DNA of 64,000 nucleotides, taken from the NCBI GenBank assembly GCA_014773175.1, contig VXCM01000471.1, positions 1 through 64,000 of the forward strand, written 5' to 3'. Both the position numbers and the translations under genes were made by a program. Below are positions 1-10,060 of this stretch, piece by piece (positions within the stretch are counted from its first letter, which is position 1; every line of letters starts with the position of its first letter). The notes under the pieces were generated by a model that saw only the letters and a list, made by a program, of their open reading frames with translations, searched no databases and was not told where the DNA came from. The DNA is from Lucifuga dentata (Eukaryota; Chordata; Actinopteri; Ophidiiformes; Bythitidae).

Positions 1-157
1 AGATCTACAAAGGCACAATGCAGCTCCCTCTGACCTTCTCTGTACTTCTCTATCAACATCCTCAAGTCCTTTTGTGTCTATAAAGTATTCAAATTCAACC
101 ATTCTGTCAAAAAAATATGAGCATCATGTACACCAGAAAAGAGATAATTTCTGACTT
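1..157. other. Unassigned sequence at window edge
   Basis: This is complex AT-rich sequence with no recognisable gene, repeat or RNA. Confidence 0.5.
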
Positions 158-205
158 GGATAGATGGATGGATGGGTGGATGGATGGATGAATGGATGGA
201 TAGAT
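158..205. repeat. (GGAT)n microsatellite
   Basis: This is an imperfect tetranucleotide array of GGAT units with GGGT, GAAT and AGAT variants. The short open frames across it are artefacts of the repeat. It lies just upstream of the left end of an F1 element. Confidence 0.95.
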
Positions 206-299
206 TTTGTGAAAATCAAAGCTTAAAGGACTATACCACCCATTTTGCATGTTTGAGCCTAATATATTCAATTTTCTTACACGTAAGGTTACTGACAAT

Positions 300-324
300 N
301 AAAAAAAAAAAAAAAAAAAAAAAA
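300..324. repeat. Assembly N followed by A24 tract
   Basis: A single N at 300 is followed by an uninterrupted A run. The N marks an unresolved join, and the tract length is not reliable. Confidence 0.9.
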
Positions 325-897
325 CCCACTAACAACAGGAAGCATTACAGAAATGATGAACTTTTGTCTTTGAAGTTTGAATGATTTTCACATAAATCAG
401 GATTTCATTATAGATTAAGAATAACACATTTTCCCTTTATTGGCTGTACTAAAGTACTTTTGTCTGTTTGGTAACAACACTAAAACCAGGACACCTGGGA
501 GGCTTTCAGTTGAAACGGCAATTAGCTGTATTTGGAATGATTATTACTGTATGTCATTTCACTGTAAATATTCTGCTAAGATTTTCTATACATTTCCATA
601 TGGTTACTGCAGAAATGCATGGAATTTGCCATCATTCAGTTTTGAATGTGTTTTTAACAGTTTTGAAAGCAGTGTGTTAGCATTTGAAACGTGCTATAGA
701 TATCTGGTGTTTTGCAGGTGGTGGAGTATGAATGAGAAAATAATTCATGGATTTTGGAAAATGTGGTCACTGAATGCATTTTGTGTGAAAGCAATGAAAA
801 ATGATTCACAGTTTGGTCCAATAGACTTTTGTCTTGCTAACTGTAAAGAGTTTTGACAGTGTGACATCAGTTTTGACCAGTGCTTGATAGCAATTGG
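325..897. other. Insert inside F1 copy a, not recognised
   Basis: This AT-rich segment is absent from the other F1 copies. A 138-residue frame (440-856, +) crosses it, but it is cysteine/phenylalanine-rich, matches no family I know, and has no promoter or splice context. The flanking A tracts could mean a retro-inserted fragment or simply contig joins. Confidence 0.4.

Positions 898-930
<33 letters not shown>
898..930. repeat. A33 homopolymer
   Basis: A pure A run sits at the junction between the insert and the resumed F1 interior. Confidence 0.95.
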
Positions 931-933
<3 letters not shown>

Positions 934-1393
934 TACCAGACCACTATTGTTTTCAGTTCATTCTGGTATGCTATTATGTAAAATTTACTTGTTGATACTT
1001 GAAACGTTCTTGGCAAAGGTAATCCATTATTCTGAATAACACTTGTATTCAGGTTTTTTCAAAGTTTCACAATTTTAGCGTTTAAGCGCAATAAAAAGCA
1101 TTGAGTGAATGCATGTCTCCACTAGGGAATATAATCACAAAAGAAGACCTGTGTTTATCAAAAAAGTTTAACGAACATGACTTCATAAGGCTGTATAACT
1201 ATTAGCAGACAAAACATCGATTTTTAAGGTGAGTGTATTGAATATTTGATTTTGAAAGATTAAGAGATTTTGCAAAATATCAGGAAAGCTGAAATACAGT
1301 TTTATCCTTTGGGAAATGATTGTCAGTAACGTAACGTATGAAAATTGAATATATTATGCTCAGACATGCAAAATGGTTGGTATGGTCCTTCAA

Positions 1394-2004
1394 ATTATCA
1401 GGACAAATCTCCTTGTCAGGACTTGGACATGGTTGAAAATCAGGCCTGTTATGATTAAATCTGGATGTCATCCTATCACTTGTTGACACAAGAACCATTT
1501 AGAGCCTCTGATGCAGACAAATCAACAGAATATTGAAATTTCATTATGCATTTGTGTATTTACTAATAAGATAAAGATGGGATTAGATCTGCTTCTTCAA
1601 TATAAAAATGCTACATGTTTATTTTCATTTAGACCTTAAGACCAAATCATCTTTCCTCAGTCAAAGTCTCTGGTCATCAGCTTGTACATGGATTGGGTAG
1701 GCAGTGTTACTGTTATGAAACAAAATGTGCTTTCAACTTGTGAAAGCACAAGTTTGCTATGTTTGCTATGTATATGTTTTTGAGTGCAAAATCTTTCAAT
1801 GACAACTATCAAGATACAAAGTAAGCATTCAAGTAATGTGACACTTTCTGGCAGCCATATTGTAGGAACGCTCTCGGGCAATAACAACTGTGAATAGCTG
1901 ATGTCTGAACATATGACTGCATTGGACACGTGGGCCATTTTGACTGTTCATGTCACCACTGATGCATCAAATCAATTTCCAGGTTCTTCTACTTGTTATC
2001 TGAA
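1394..2004. other. No feature recognised
   Basis: This is complex AT-rich sequence. The 93-residue minus-strand frame at 1657-1938 has no recognisable domain and no splice context. Confidence 0.5.
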
Positions 2005-2175
2005 AATATTAAAACTTTTTACAAAAGAAAAATACCACAATGGAAGCACATACAATTACAAGAAACAGTCCTGCATTCAAAATTCTACTTAGGTAAAAGT
2101 AAAGAATATTAGCAATAGAATTACCAGCGTATCAAAAGTAAGCTCATTGTGCACAATGCTTCCTGTGATAAATTA
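2005..2175 (+). repeat. F3 (AAGTACTT-type) fish repeat, 5' part
   Basis: The segment contains AAATACCACAATGG, CAGTCCTGCATTCAAAATTC, CTACTTAGGTAAAAGTA and GTATCAAAAGTAAG in the order I know from a very abundant teleost interspersed repeat. It is a decayed copy. A piece resembling the other end of the same repeat lies at 2541-2590, and an F4 repeat lies between them. Confidence 0.7.
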
Positions 2176-2252
2176 CTGATGGTGTATCAATAATGAACAT
2201 ATACAAAATTAGACATACTGGGCTGGATTAATAAAGCACACTGCCAGACTTT

Positions 2253-2411
2253 CTGTGTCGATAAGAGCACAACAGTTTTCCTTCATTCATAAACACCTGT
2301 AACCAGCTTCTTTTAGTGTTGGCCTCCAATAAGGTGTTACTGTGGTATTTCCTTATTTACACATCGGGCAAGTGACTTATAAAACACACTGTCATGCAAA
2401 AATTAAGACCT
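2253..2411 (+). repeat. F4 dispersed repeat, copy 1
   Basis: This 159-base segment aligns with 28555-28732 in the same orientation. Shared blocks are GTGTCGATAAG, CATTCATAAACACCTGT, TTTTAG, TTATAAAA/TCATAAAA and CATGCAAAAATTAAGACCT. I do not know the family name. It is embedded between two F3-like pieces, which suggests a nested insertion. Confidence 0.65.
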
Positions 2412-2540
2412 TTATGAATCCCACTCCTTGTATCTGGTTTTGGGGGATTTTTTTTGATTTGAGATCAGCAGTAAGCTTACCTCTTGAACATTCTAAATCT
2501 CTTGAGATAATGTGTAAAATTAATTGAAGTTAGTATATAG

Positions 2541-2590
2541 CTCAAAAATTACAAGTCACTTAAAATTGTACTTAAGTACACTCCTTTGCT
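2541..2590 (+). repeat. F3 repeat, probable 3' fragment
   Basis: It contains CAAAAATTACAAGTCAC and AAATTGTACTTAAGTACA, typical of the far end of the F3 repeat. It is short and diverged. Confidence 0.5.
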
Positions 2591-2839
2591 GCTTTCCAGC
2601 CCTGGTATCATCATCCTGTTGCAACCACAGGAAAGGTGTAGAAATTAGTGGAAATAACTAGTTCCTTTGTTAACAGCGGGGTGATAACTAAAATACAAGC
2701 AAAATGCCTCATAACATCCACACAGAATAATAAATTTTTCTAAACAGTTTCTTGGGGAGGAACAAAAGAGCAGTAAGTTAAGTAAGCATGTTGTAAAAGG
2801 ATTCATATCAGTAATGGGCACATTTGTACGTATGATGGG

Positions 2840-3050
2840 ACTCTCTAAAAAAGCTCCCTATGGCAATTTCCTCCGTTCAGCTCCCACGTTAATCAAGTGC
2901 GCCCTGCAGCAGCCTCCCATATTTACCTATTCATTACACAGCCATTCAATCACCATTTTAATGCCTGTCGTAAACTCTGTATTCACAGTGTCTCTTGTGA
3001 TCGTAACATTTCATATGTTCGGCATTCCCTTCAACCTTTAAAGCTGCAAT
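2840..3050. other. Candidate conserved non-coding block
   Basis: This is complex, repeat-free sequence with a balanced base mix (for example CCCTATGGCAATTTCCTCC and CATTACACAGCCATTCAATC) and no long open frame with codon-like structure. It stands out from the AT-rich repeats around it. The call rests only on texture; conservation could not be tested. Confidence 0.25.
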
Positions 3051-3098
3051 AAAATGACATTTTGAGAGCATGTTGGTATTTACATTTGATGCTCATAA

Positions 3099-3225
3099 AG
3101 CAGGGAGAAACCGTGGGGAAGTATCAGCCAATAGGAAAGCTGGGAGAGAAAAAAAAAAAGGNAGCAGGGAGAAACCGTGGGGAAGTATCAGCCAATAGGA
3201 AAGCTGGGAGAGAAAAAAAAAAAGG
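3099..3225. repeat. Exact 63-base direct duplication around an N (assembly artefact)
   Basis: Bases 3099-3161 and 3163-3225 are identical 63-mers (each starts AGCAGGGAGAAACCG and ends in an A run plus GG) separated by a single N at 3162. This is what an uncollapsed contig-end overlap looks like. The true sequence probably has one copy. Confidence 0.9.
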
Positions 3226-3406
3226 TGTAAGGAGCATGGTTGTTTGAAAGTGTGTTTGTTTTATTGGTTGTAATTTATGTTTACACATCCTGGTGGACAA
3301 TGAGATGACCAATCAAGATTTTCTGTTTTCTAGGAGATAAAAGTAATAGGGTTTTAATGGCATGATAGAGGAATGTACATCATTAATACAGCAAACAGGG
3401 TAATAA

Positions 3407-3541
3407 GTCACTTTTAATTTTGTTGGGGGTTTAATTACAGACAGGTGACAAATTAAAGGAAAGATGAAAATTACAGGAAAGTCACTTTTAATTTTGTTGG
3501 GGGTTTAATTACAGACTGGTAACAAATTAAAGGAAAGATGA
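3407..3541 (+). repeat. Two-unit tandem duplication, 74-base period
   Basis: Units at 3407-3467 and 3481-3541 share about 61 bases (GTCACTTTTAATTTTG, GGGGGTTTAATTACAGAC, CAAATTAAAGGAAAGATGA) with two visible mismatches. No N lies between them, and the copies differ, so this looks like a real local duplication. It adjoins the Tc1-like fragment. Confidence 0.85.
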
Positions 3542-3544
3542 AGG

Positions 3545-3980
3545 AAAGATTAAGTGTCCTAATGAGCATCTGTTTACCTTGGCATAGATTGTACAAGTCT
3601 TCAGAACTCTGTTGGAGGGCTGGAACACCATTCTTCTAAAAGATAATCCCTCATGTGGTGTTTTGATGGTGGTAGAGAGCTCTGGTCTCAACCCAACTGA
3701 ACACAGAAGTGTTGACCCCTGTAGGGGTCAATCATTCAGGCCTGTACTCTTCTCTTGATGTACACCACACATGCATTTGCCCAATTATGGAGCACACAAT
3801 GAAGGATGACTCATTTAGACATATTAGCATTTCTGTAGACCTGTGGTTTTTACACAACTGAACTCTCCATTATGTATTTGTGTTTGGAATAAGTGGTTCA
3901 TGTGCGGTGACCCTGCTACAATACACAGTAAGTCATTGTGTAATTGTCAACAGGCTGTTATTGCTGACAGTGATCATATT
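3545..3980 (-). mobile_element. Decayed Tc1/mariner-like fragment
   Basis: On the minus strand 3579-3640 reads RRMVFQPSNRVLKTCTIYAK. This resembles the C-terminal 'EEW..IP....Q.LV.SMP' segment of Tc1-like transposases. The plus-strand text 'CTTGGCATAGATT...TGGTGTTTTGATGGTGG' matches a widespread fish Tc1-like repeat that I recognise. Beyond 3700 the match is weaker. A short CTCAACCCAACTGAACAC block (resembling 'LNPIEH') reads in the opposite sense, so a small inversion is possible. There are no intact ends and no open reading frame. Confidence 0.55.
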
Positions 3981-4339
3981 CAGCTCTAATATTCTCAATC
4001 ACCTGAGGATGAGTTACTCTTCTGTTTTTTATTGCTATCACACTAATCTATGAACATAATGCTCGGCGAATGTGCACTTTCTGCTTAGTTACATCACCAA
4101 CATGCCTACTGTAACTGCAGCAGTGACAAATTGATGACAAAGCATATCAGTTACAACAGGAATTATTTCAATTCAGTGTTTGCACATTGAAAGGTGTAGA
4201 AAATCAACTACACAACACATTTCCAATTTTATTTTTTGATCTATTTTATTTTAATTATAAAGGCAATCCTTCCACTCACGCATACACAAATCTCTTTGGC
4301 GGAATCTTTTGATAATTAGTTATTAAATTGTTGGACAAA
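3981..4339. other. No feature recognised
   Basis: AT-rich single-copy-looking sequence without gene or repeat signatures. Confidence 0.45.
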
Positions 4340-4910
4340 CACGTTTGCCTGAGCTGAACATATTTCCAGCTCAATTTATTAAAGGAAGGCATTTAAAATT
4401 AACCAAATCCATTATGAGTAATAAAATGTCATGGCACATTTGCAGGCGGCTCTTTAACTCTTTAAATTGTTCTTGCAGGCTCATCATGTCTCTGTCAGTA
4501 CAGGCAGGTTGTAACAGGCCTTCATGGCTTATAATGAGCATTCATGCTATATGGATGGCTAGAAGCTACATATTAGTAGGTTGCAGCCAAGTTAGCCTCT
4601 TATAACTGCCACCGCCGGGAAGCTACGAAGCGCTAACATGCATAATATGCCTATACATAAAAATCATATGTGTGATCACCCAGGCTGTGAGGAGATGGAA
4701 TATGTGGGCATGAGCATGCCAAGAAATCAGACAGCTTGCTGGAGATGAACAATGAAGATGCAAAGGTTCCATCTGCTGAGTGCATAAGTTAGAATTTTTT
4801 ATCTGTCAGGCTGAAAGTTAATTCAAATTAATTTCCCTGTTTTTGGCAGTGAAATCCTCATTAATTACACGGACCATAGCTCTCTGGACACACCAGTGTG
4901 TGCTGCTAAG
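4340..4910. other. Candidate conserved non-coding block
   Basis: This is a long complex stretch free of homopolymers, with several TAAT/ATTA homeodomain-type cores (TTCAAATTAATTTCC, CCTCATTAATTACACGG, TATAATGAGCATTC) and a GC-richer island (ACTGCCACCGCCGGGAAGC). The 86-residue frame at 4345-4605 shows no family features. The texture resembles developmental enhancers, but conservation is untested. Confidence 0.3.
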
Positions 4911-4955
4911 AACAAGTCTCTATTCATAATTCTACATTATTACTGTATCCTGTGC

Positions 4956-5050
4956 AGTGATGGGAGAAGTACTTGAATCCTTTACATAAATATGTTTAAA
5001 GTACAAATACCACAATGGAAAAAAACAAAAAACACTTATAACAAGTACTC
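4956..5050 (+). repeat. F3 repeat, 5' end fragment
   Basis: It begins AGTGATGGGAGAAGTACTTG and contains CTTTACATAAATATG, AAAGTACAAATACCAC and ACAATGG. These are the expected opening segments of the AAGTACTT-type fish repeat. The rest of the element is missing. Confidence 0.7.
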
Positions 5051-6033
5051 GTTTCATTTGACAGACACTGTGAGAGTTAGGCGTAATTTAGAATGTGCAA
5101 TTTTAGCCCAGATTTTTCACCTGCTGGTGGATATTGTCACCAAAAGCCCCAGATCAGAGGCAAATCAGCCCTCGATCCCACGAGTAACAACTGCTGCGTG
5201 AGGCAATAAGATATATCTTGTCACAAATGCCCAAGAGATATCAGCAGCTAAATATGTCGGCCTGTAGTGAGTCCAAATCCTGAAGTGTGAATTGTGTTGT
5301 TAGCCAATGAGAGCAATATACTGGGCGAAGAGAAACAAGTTTTTTTTTTTTTTTTTTTTTTTAGTGTAACCAGTCTTAGTGTTTGTATGGATTCTTTTTT
5401 ACATGTGACCTGCCGAAGGACTGCAGATGAAAATTAGCTGTAAGCTAACTCTAGTACAATACATCAAATGGCAACATTTATGTTTAACATTGTCCATGAT
5501 CCGTTTTATATAAATAAATAAAAATAAAATAAATAAAAAAAGGAGCAGGAGGGGAGCATCTGCAACAAAATATCAACAAGTAATGCTATGAAAAAGTTTC
5601 CATCATTTCCTGAGTCGCTTCTCACATATTTTCATAACTAACCATAGTTGGCAACCTGACACACTCATCAAAAATTCCTCCTGGTGTAGTTTGCATACCA
5701 CAACTTCAAGATACCCTATTACAAATCATGGTTTATAAACAGGAATCTGACAACTTTTGCTGTCAAACTCATCAGTATTATGTATGTTGTATAAGTAATC
5801 TTGGGCAATATTTTAACAATGATTTGGCAGTCACTGCTCAGCCTGATTAGTTGTCGTTTGAAGGGCACCGTGAAGCCTGATTATTTTCTCACGTGATCTA
5901 AGATTGAGCTATCAGGCAATCGGATAGATTTCTGTGATGTTCGAAATTTTAGTTGGCTGTTTTGTAGTTTGAGAAGACTCATAACCCAATTTCTTGAAGT
6001 CACGATATAGACATCTGGCATGTGTAAATCTGT
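5051..6033. other. Mostly unassigned; T22 and AAAT tracts
   Basis: The stretch contains a T tract at 5341-5362 and an (AAAT)n-like tract at 5511-5540. The remainder is AT-rich with no coding or repeat match that I recognise. Confidence 0.5.
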
Positions 6034-6060
6034 ATGCGTGTGTGTGTGTGTCTGTGTGTG
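6034..6060. repeat. (GT)n microsatellite
   Basis: Short imperfect GT array interrupted by TCTG. Confidence 0.9.
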
Positions 6061-6849
6061 AAAGAGAGATCATATATGATGGGCTTCAGTTGTGTTTTCC
6101 CAACTATGCATGTCAAAATGACTGCTGTCATCATAACTGCAATAAGTGTGTTTTTGTAGTATATTAGCAGCATTCAATATATTGTGACTAACTCAGTAAT
6201 CTTGATTATTTATATTCTCACAGACTATTGATTGTTCATTAAAGTAGAGAGACCATATTGTCCATTCCATTCCCAGCCATCTGCGGATCCATGTGTCTTT
6301 CTTTTTCTTAATTTCCTGTGCAGAGTACTAAGGAAAACAAAGTACCTGCCTTTTTCTTTCTCAACATTTTGTGGACATAGCCATGTTGCTTGGAATGGAA
6401 TGAAGCTTTATTGGAAATTGTCAATAGACAAAATATGGCTTTCAGTGTGATTTCTCACGTCATGACTTGTCAGTCAAGCTGTAGTGTGAGCACATAAATC
6501 ACAGGTGTTTTTGTGTTCAGAATGGGTTAATCAGATGCAGCCTGTTAACGCAAAAGTGCAAGGATAGTGTCTCCTTGGCTTAAGACAGTTTTGAGATTAT
6601 ATAATAAAAATCCGTAATTTGAGATGCAAATTATATCAAGTCACCCAACAATGGGAAAACAAAATTATTTACCCCCAAAACCTTGAATTAAGAATTTTGG
6701 GGATTTTTATGCTTGCAGCTCATGTGATGGATTACATGCCTCTTTAGACTAACATAAGTTCTCTTTTCCTTACACAAACTTTTGAGAAAATGTCCAAAAG
6801 GCATTTCCAGATACAACAGCAACATTTTTTTTTATGAATTTAGCTAATA
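6061..6849. other. No feature recognised
   Basis: AT-rich sequence; the 72-residue frame at 6232-6450 has no recognisable domain. Confidence 0.5.
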
Positions 6850-7677
6850 TTGAATTTAGAATCTAAGTAATTACTAACTAGCTCTCAGATAAATGCAGTG
6901 GTACAGGGCCCGGGTGGTGATGTTTGCGAAGAACAAACACACAAACAAACAAACAAACAAACAAAAAAGCATGGTCATGACTTACTAATGCATGTGAATG
7001 GGATATCCTGTGGCCATGCATGACTTATTAATGTGTGGGAACGAGATACATAAACCTTGGCCACGAGATATGTATAGCATGGCCAGGAGTTACTACTGCA
7101 TGGGAACGAGATACTTAAAGCCTGGCCGCAAGTTATTAATGTGTGCGAATGATTTAATTATAAACATGATACAACCAGGATAGCTCACTGCACCTACAAA
7201 CTGATTGCACACTCATTCTGAACTTTACAGTAACTGCTTTGAAACAACTGGAGGATGATGGAAGTTTGATGATGGATTGTGTGTATTATACTTTGTCACA
7301 GTCAACTATAAAGTATTTCAGAAAAAGACATTACAGATTAATCGCAAACATTTATGGGTCATAGGAGTAGGTTCTTTATGTTTATAATTAATTTGTTCCC
7401 ACACAGTACCAACTCATGGCCACAATTTAATTATCTCATTCGTACCGCATTAGCAAATTGTGGCCACGTGTTTTTTGTTTTTTTTGTTTTTTTTTATTTT
7501 ACACAAATGTCACCGCCTGGGCTCCGTACAGTGGAGTAGAAAAGTACAATCTTTCCTTTTGAAATGTAGTAGAAATAGAAAATAGCACACCCACGCTCAC
7601 ACTTACAAGCAAGTAACTCAAAGTTGTACTTAAGTCCAGTATTTGAGTAAATGTACTTAAAATCCACCTCAGATCGT
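6850..7677 (+). repeat. F3 repeat, 3' half, split by a nested element
   Basis: The left part (about 6875-6901) ends TCTCAGATAAATGCAGTGG. The right part resumes at 7529 with CAGTGGAGTAGAAAAGTAC, then TGAAATGTAGTAG, CTCAAAGTTGTACTTAAGTC, GTATTTGAGTAAATGTACTT and ends AAAATCCACCTC. Joining the two parts at the shared CAGTGG gives the normal F3 order, so 6902-7528 is a later insertion. The upstream boundary is vague. Confidence 0.75.
6902..7528. mobile_element. Foldback-like DNA element with subterminal repeats, nested in F3
   Basis: The termini are inverted repeats: TACAGGGCCCGGGTGGTGAT at the left, and the complement of the right end reads TACGGAGCCCAGGCGGTGAC. Inside each end lies an A-rich CAAA tract, then variants of a unit that alternates TGGCCACGA, GTTATTAATG and TGGGAACGAGATA. 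There are about four units at 6971-7168 (+) and two inverted ones at 7374-7470. The six-base CAGTGG flanks both sides (6896-6901 and 7529-7534) as a perfect target-site duplication. There is no open transposase frame, so it is non-autonomous. The 'GTTCCCACGCATTAATAAC' motif is one I associate with fish repeats; I cannot name the superfamily. Confidence 0.8.
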
Positions 7678-8060
7678 ACACCTTACTGACATCACATAAT
7701 GAGATGTTTAGACAGCTGACGAGCAGTTTCTAATGGTTTAATCTCAGGGCTGAACGGCCTGATTGAGTCCATAAATGATAAAATGATTTTTTTTCGGTGC
7801 AGTGCATTACCAGGATAGACAGATATCTAGATGCCGGTTTTCACATGTGCCTTCTCCTGTGTGATGAGCAGAGTGATGAATAATGGCGTTTATGTTTTTT
7901 TGAGGCTGCCAGATTGTTCCCACTAGCTCCTAAGCAGACAGAGGTTAGTGCAATTTAACCTCTGCTCATTCTCTACCCCTGTGGACCAAATCCAGACTGG
8001 GTGAGACTGATTACGCCAGGAAACATGCATAAATCATACTTTGTCAATTGTTGGTCCAAT
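7678..8060. other. Candidate conserved non-coding block
   Basis: Complex sequence with TTAGTGCAATTTAACCTCTG and TGAGACTGATTACGCC, without simple repeats apart from a short T run. It precedes a second such block at 8400-8830. Low confidence; judged on texture alone. Confidence 0.25.
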
Positions 8061-8399
8061 TAATTACATTTGGCTTGCCATTTGGCTTAGCAGTTACATT
8101 GATTCACAAAGGCAACAACAATGCACAATAGGTCTGTTTGTCTTGTGCATGAAGGTGCCAATTACGACATCTGGTATTCTCACACCTTCTCTTATTAGTA
8201 TGGTGTATGTATGTGAGAATGTGTGTTTACTTGTGCACAAGTGTGTGTTTGCGTGCATCCATATATAGAGAAATCATTGCCAGCGAAGCTCACATGCATG
8301 AATCATACATGATACATATGAGGATGTGCAATCGTGTATTTCCATGTTGCTATTCATAACTGCCCCATGTAGCCTAATTTCACACTAATGTCACAAAAT

Positions 8400-8830
8400 A
8401 CCTCAGCCCCCTCCCCCTCCCCCGGAAAGGACCAAAGAGGAGGCTCAGAGATTCCATATTGAGCCAATTAAGCTGATGTGTAGCTGCTGCGCTGGCATGA
8501 GCATAAGTTTACAATCTCGTTATAAACATGCTTCCTTGTCCTGATAAGAGCCTACTCATCATTATTCCTCACAGATAGTAATTCCCAGGACCTTAATTTG
8601 GCAACAGACGGAAAAAGGGAAAGGAAAATTGAAACTGTGGGTACCTGTGACTCAGAGGTGAAGGCAGTGGGTTATGAGAAAATGAGGAAGGAGGTATTGA
8701 AGCACTGCAGCGTGGTAGGAGATGTCATTGGCCCACTGTGGCTAATTAAGATGGTTAAAGATATGGGGACTCCCTCGCTGCAGGTGACAACACACTGTAG
8801 CTGCTCATTTGGATGGAGGTGTTAATGTTT
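8400..8830. other. Candidate conserved non-coding block
   Basis: A C-rich start (CCCCCTCCCCCTCCCCCGG) leads into complex sequence with homeodomain-type sites GCCAATTAAGCTGATG and GGCTAATTAAGATGG. It also has ACAATCTCGTTATAAACATG and GGTGACAACACACTG. A 75-residue frame (8598-8825) has no known domain. This is one of the better enhancer-like candidates in the window. Confidence 0.3.
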
Positions 8831-9283
8831 TTCCACATCTCAAGGGAGCAGCATAAGGCTTTTAAGACTTTTTTCTTCTAACAGTTAACATGCATGATGG
8901 TTCCATCTGGTCCAACAAGAAACGGATGAAAAATGTGTTTTTAATAGAGAATGTCTAGCAGTGACTAATGCTTTAAATTTCACTTAATGTTATTTTTGGC
9001 ATGAAAAATTATTCATTTCTCATGAAATTTCTAAATTCTCAAAAACATCTGCAAAATTTCAACTGAAACAAACAAAAAATCCAGAAGCTCCACACTTTCC
9101 TCTCTGTCTCATATGAAACATAATGACTCTGCATTGGAGCATGCATTGTGTGTAAACTGAAGGCTTAGTTGCATGTGACATGCAAGATGCATCGTGTGGC
9201 GTGCAGCTCCTCTCCGTGTTTTCAGCTTACAGTCATCTGCACCTGTCACAAGGAGCCTTTCACCTGTTATGGACAATTCACAT
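8831..9283. other. No feature recognised
   Basis: AT-rich sequence that becomes more balanced after 9100; no gene or repeat identified. Confidence 0.45.
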
Positions 9284-9298
9284 GGGGGGGGGGGNATG

Positions 9299-9345
<47 letters not shown>

Positions 9346-9397
9346 GACATGAGTACAGTTTTAAGTTTCTTGTACTTTCTACTTTTTATGACAACTC

Positions 9398-9440
<43 letters not shown>
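9284..9440. repeat. G tract, N, (CA)n and (GAT)n microsatellite cluster
   Basis: A G11 run ends at an N (9295). A CA array follows at 9299-9343 and a GAT array at 9398-9440. Open frames here encode His/Thr and Asp/Met runs and are repeat artefacts. Confidence 0.95.
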
Positions 9441-9519
9441 CACTCATTTTACAGGATAAAAACCTTGTATCTGGCCTTGTTGTAGCTTGATGGCACCATG
9501 CATTTTAGACATTAAAAGT

Positions 9520-10060
9520 TTAAGAGACCATAGCCAGTTGTTTTGCATGTTTCAGCCTAATAAATAAAACCTGCATACATGTTACGTTACTGACAACCAT
9601 TTCCCAAAACATACCATGGTAAATATTTGAATTGCTTTTCCTACCTTCCAGACTACTATTGGTTTCACTTCATTCCAGTACGCTATTGAAATCATCTTGT
9701 AGAGACTTCAAACATGCTTGAAAGAAGCAATCCATCACAGCAAACATGACATTCATTAAATTTTTAAAATTATTTAACCAGTCCATCACGGAGCAGCACG
9801 GAAAAAACTCCATCTCCATCTGTGAATACAGTCCCAGAAGAAGATGGCCTTTACAGAGAACTTAAAAACGACTGTTTCTTGTACTTTTGGACATACTTGT
9901 TAGCAGGGGAAACACTGAATTTTAAGGTTTGATTTTGAAAGATCAGGGGATTTGGCAAAATAACAGGAAAACTAAAGTATGGTTTAATGTTTTAGAAAAT
10001 GGTTAACATGTATGCGGGTTATATTTATTGGGCTTAACATGCAAAATTATGGTCATTTAA
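9520..10060 (+). mobile_element. F1 TIR element, copy b (complete)
   Basis: The left end reads TTAAGAGACCATAG, TTTTGCATGTTTCAGCC, TGCATACATGTTACG and CCATTTCCCAAAACATA. The complement of the right end reads TTAAATGACCATAA, TTTTGCATGTTAAGCCCAAT, GCATACATGTTAACC and CCATTTTCTAAAACATTA. That gives TIRs of roughly 80-90 bases. The interior carries CCTACCTTCCAGACTACTA, TTGTAGAGACTTCAAACATG and GATTTTGAAAGATCAGGGGA, all shared with the other copies. The element is 541 bases and non-coding, so MITE-like. Confidence 0.85.

Larger units (their letters stand above)
223..1393 (+). mobile_element. F1 TIR element, copy a, interrupted by about 0.6 kb
   Basis: The left end (223-299) has the family start TTAAAGGAC, then TTTTGCATGTTTGAGCC and GTTACTGACAA. 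The right end (about 1240-1393) carries the same sequence inverted: TTGTCAGTAACG, CAGACATGCAAAAT, then GGTATGGTCCTT. The interior resumes at 931 with CCTACCAGACCACTATTG, which in other copies follows directly after the left TIR. The other full copies are about 540-575 bases, so about 600 bases between 300 and 930 are extra here. Those 600 bases are bounded by A tracts on both sides. There is no open transposase, so the element is non-autonomous. The transposon superfamily is not settled: the TTAA at the tips may be target duplication or part of the TIR. Confidence 0.75.

Noticed and set aside
440..856. 138-residue open frame on plus
   Set aside because: It is the longest frame in the window but has no recognisable domain, is Cys/Phe/Tyr-rich from AT-rich DNA, and lies in an insert bounded by homopolymers. 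Likely chance.
6971..7168. Possible CRISPR-like direct repeats with spacers
   Set aside because: Units are diverged and variably spaced, are inverted at the other end, and lie in a eukaryotic transposable element.
9109..9485. Frames with His/Thr, Val/Cys and Asp/Met runs
   Set aside because: They are translations of the CA and GAT microsatellites.
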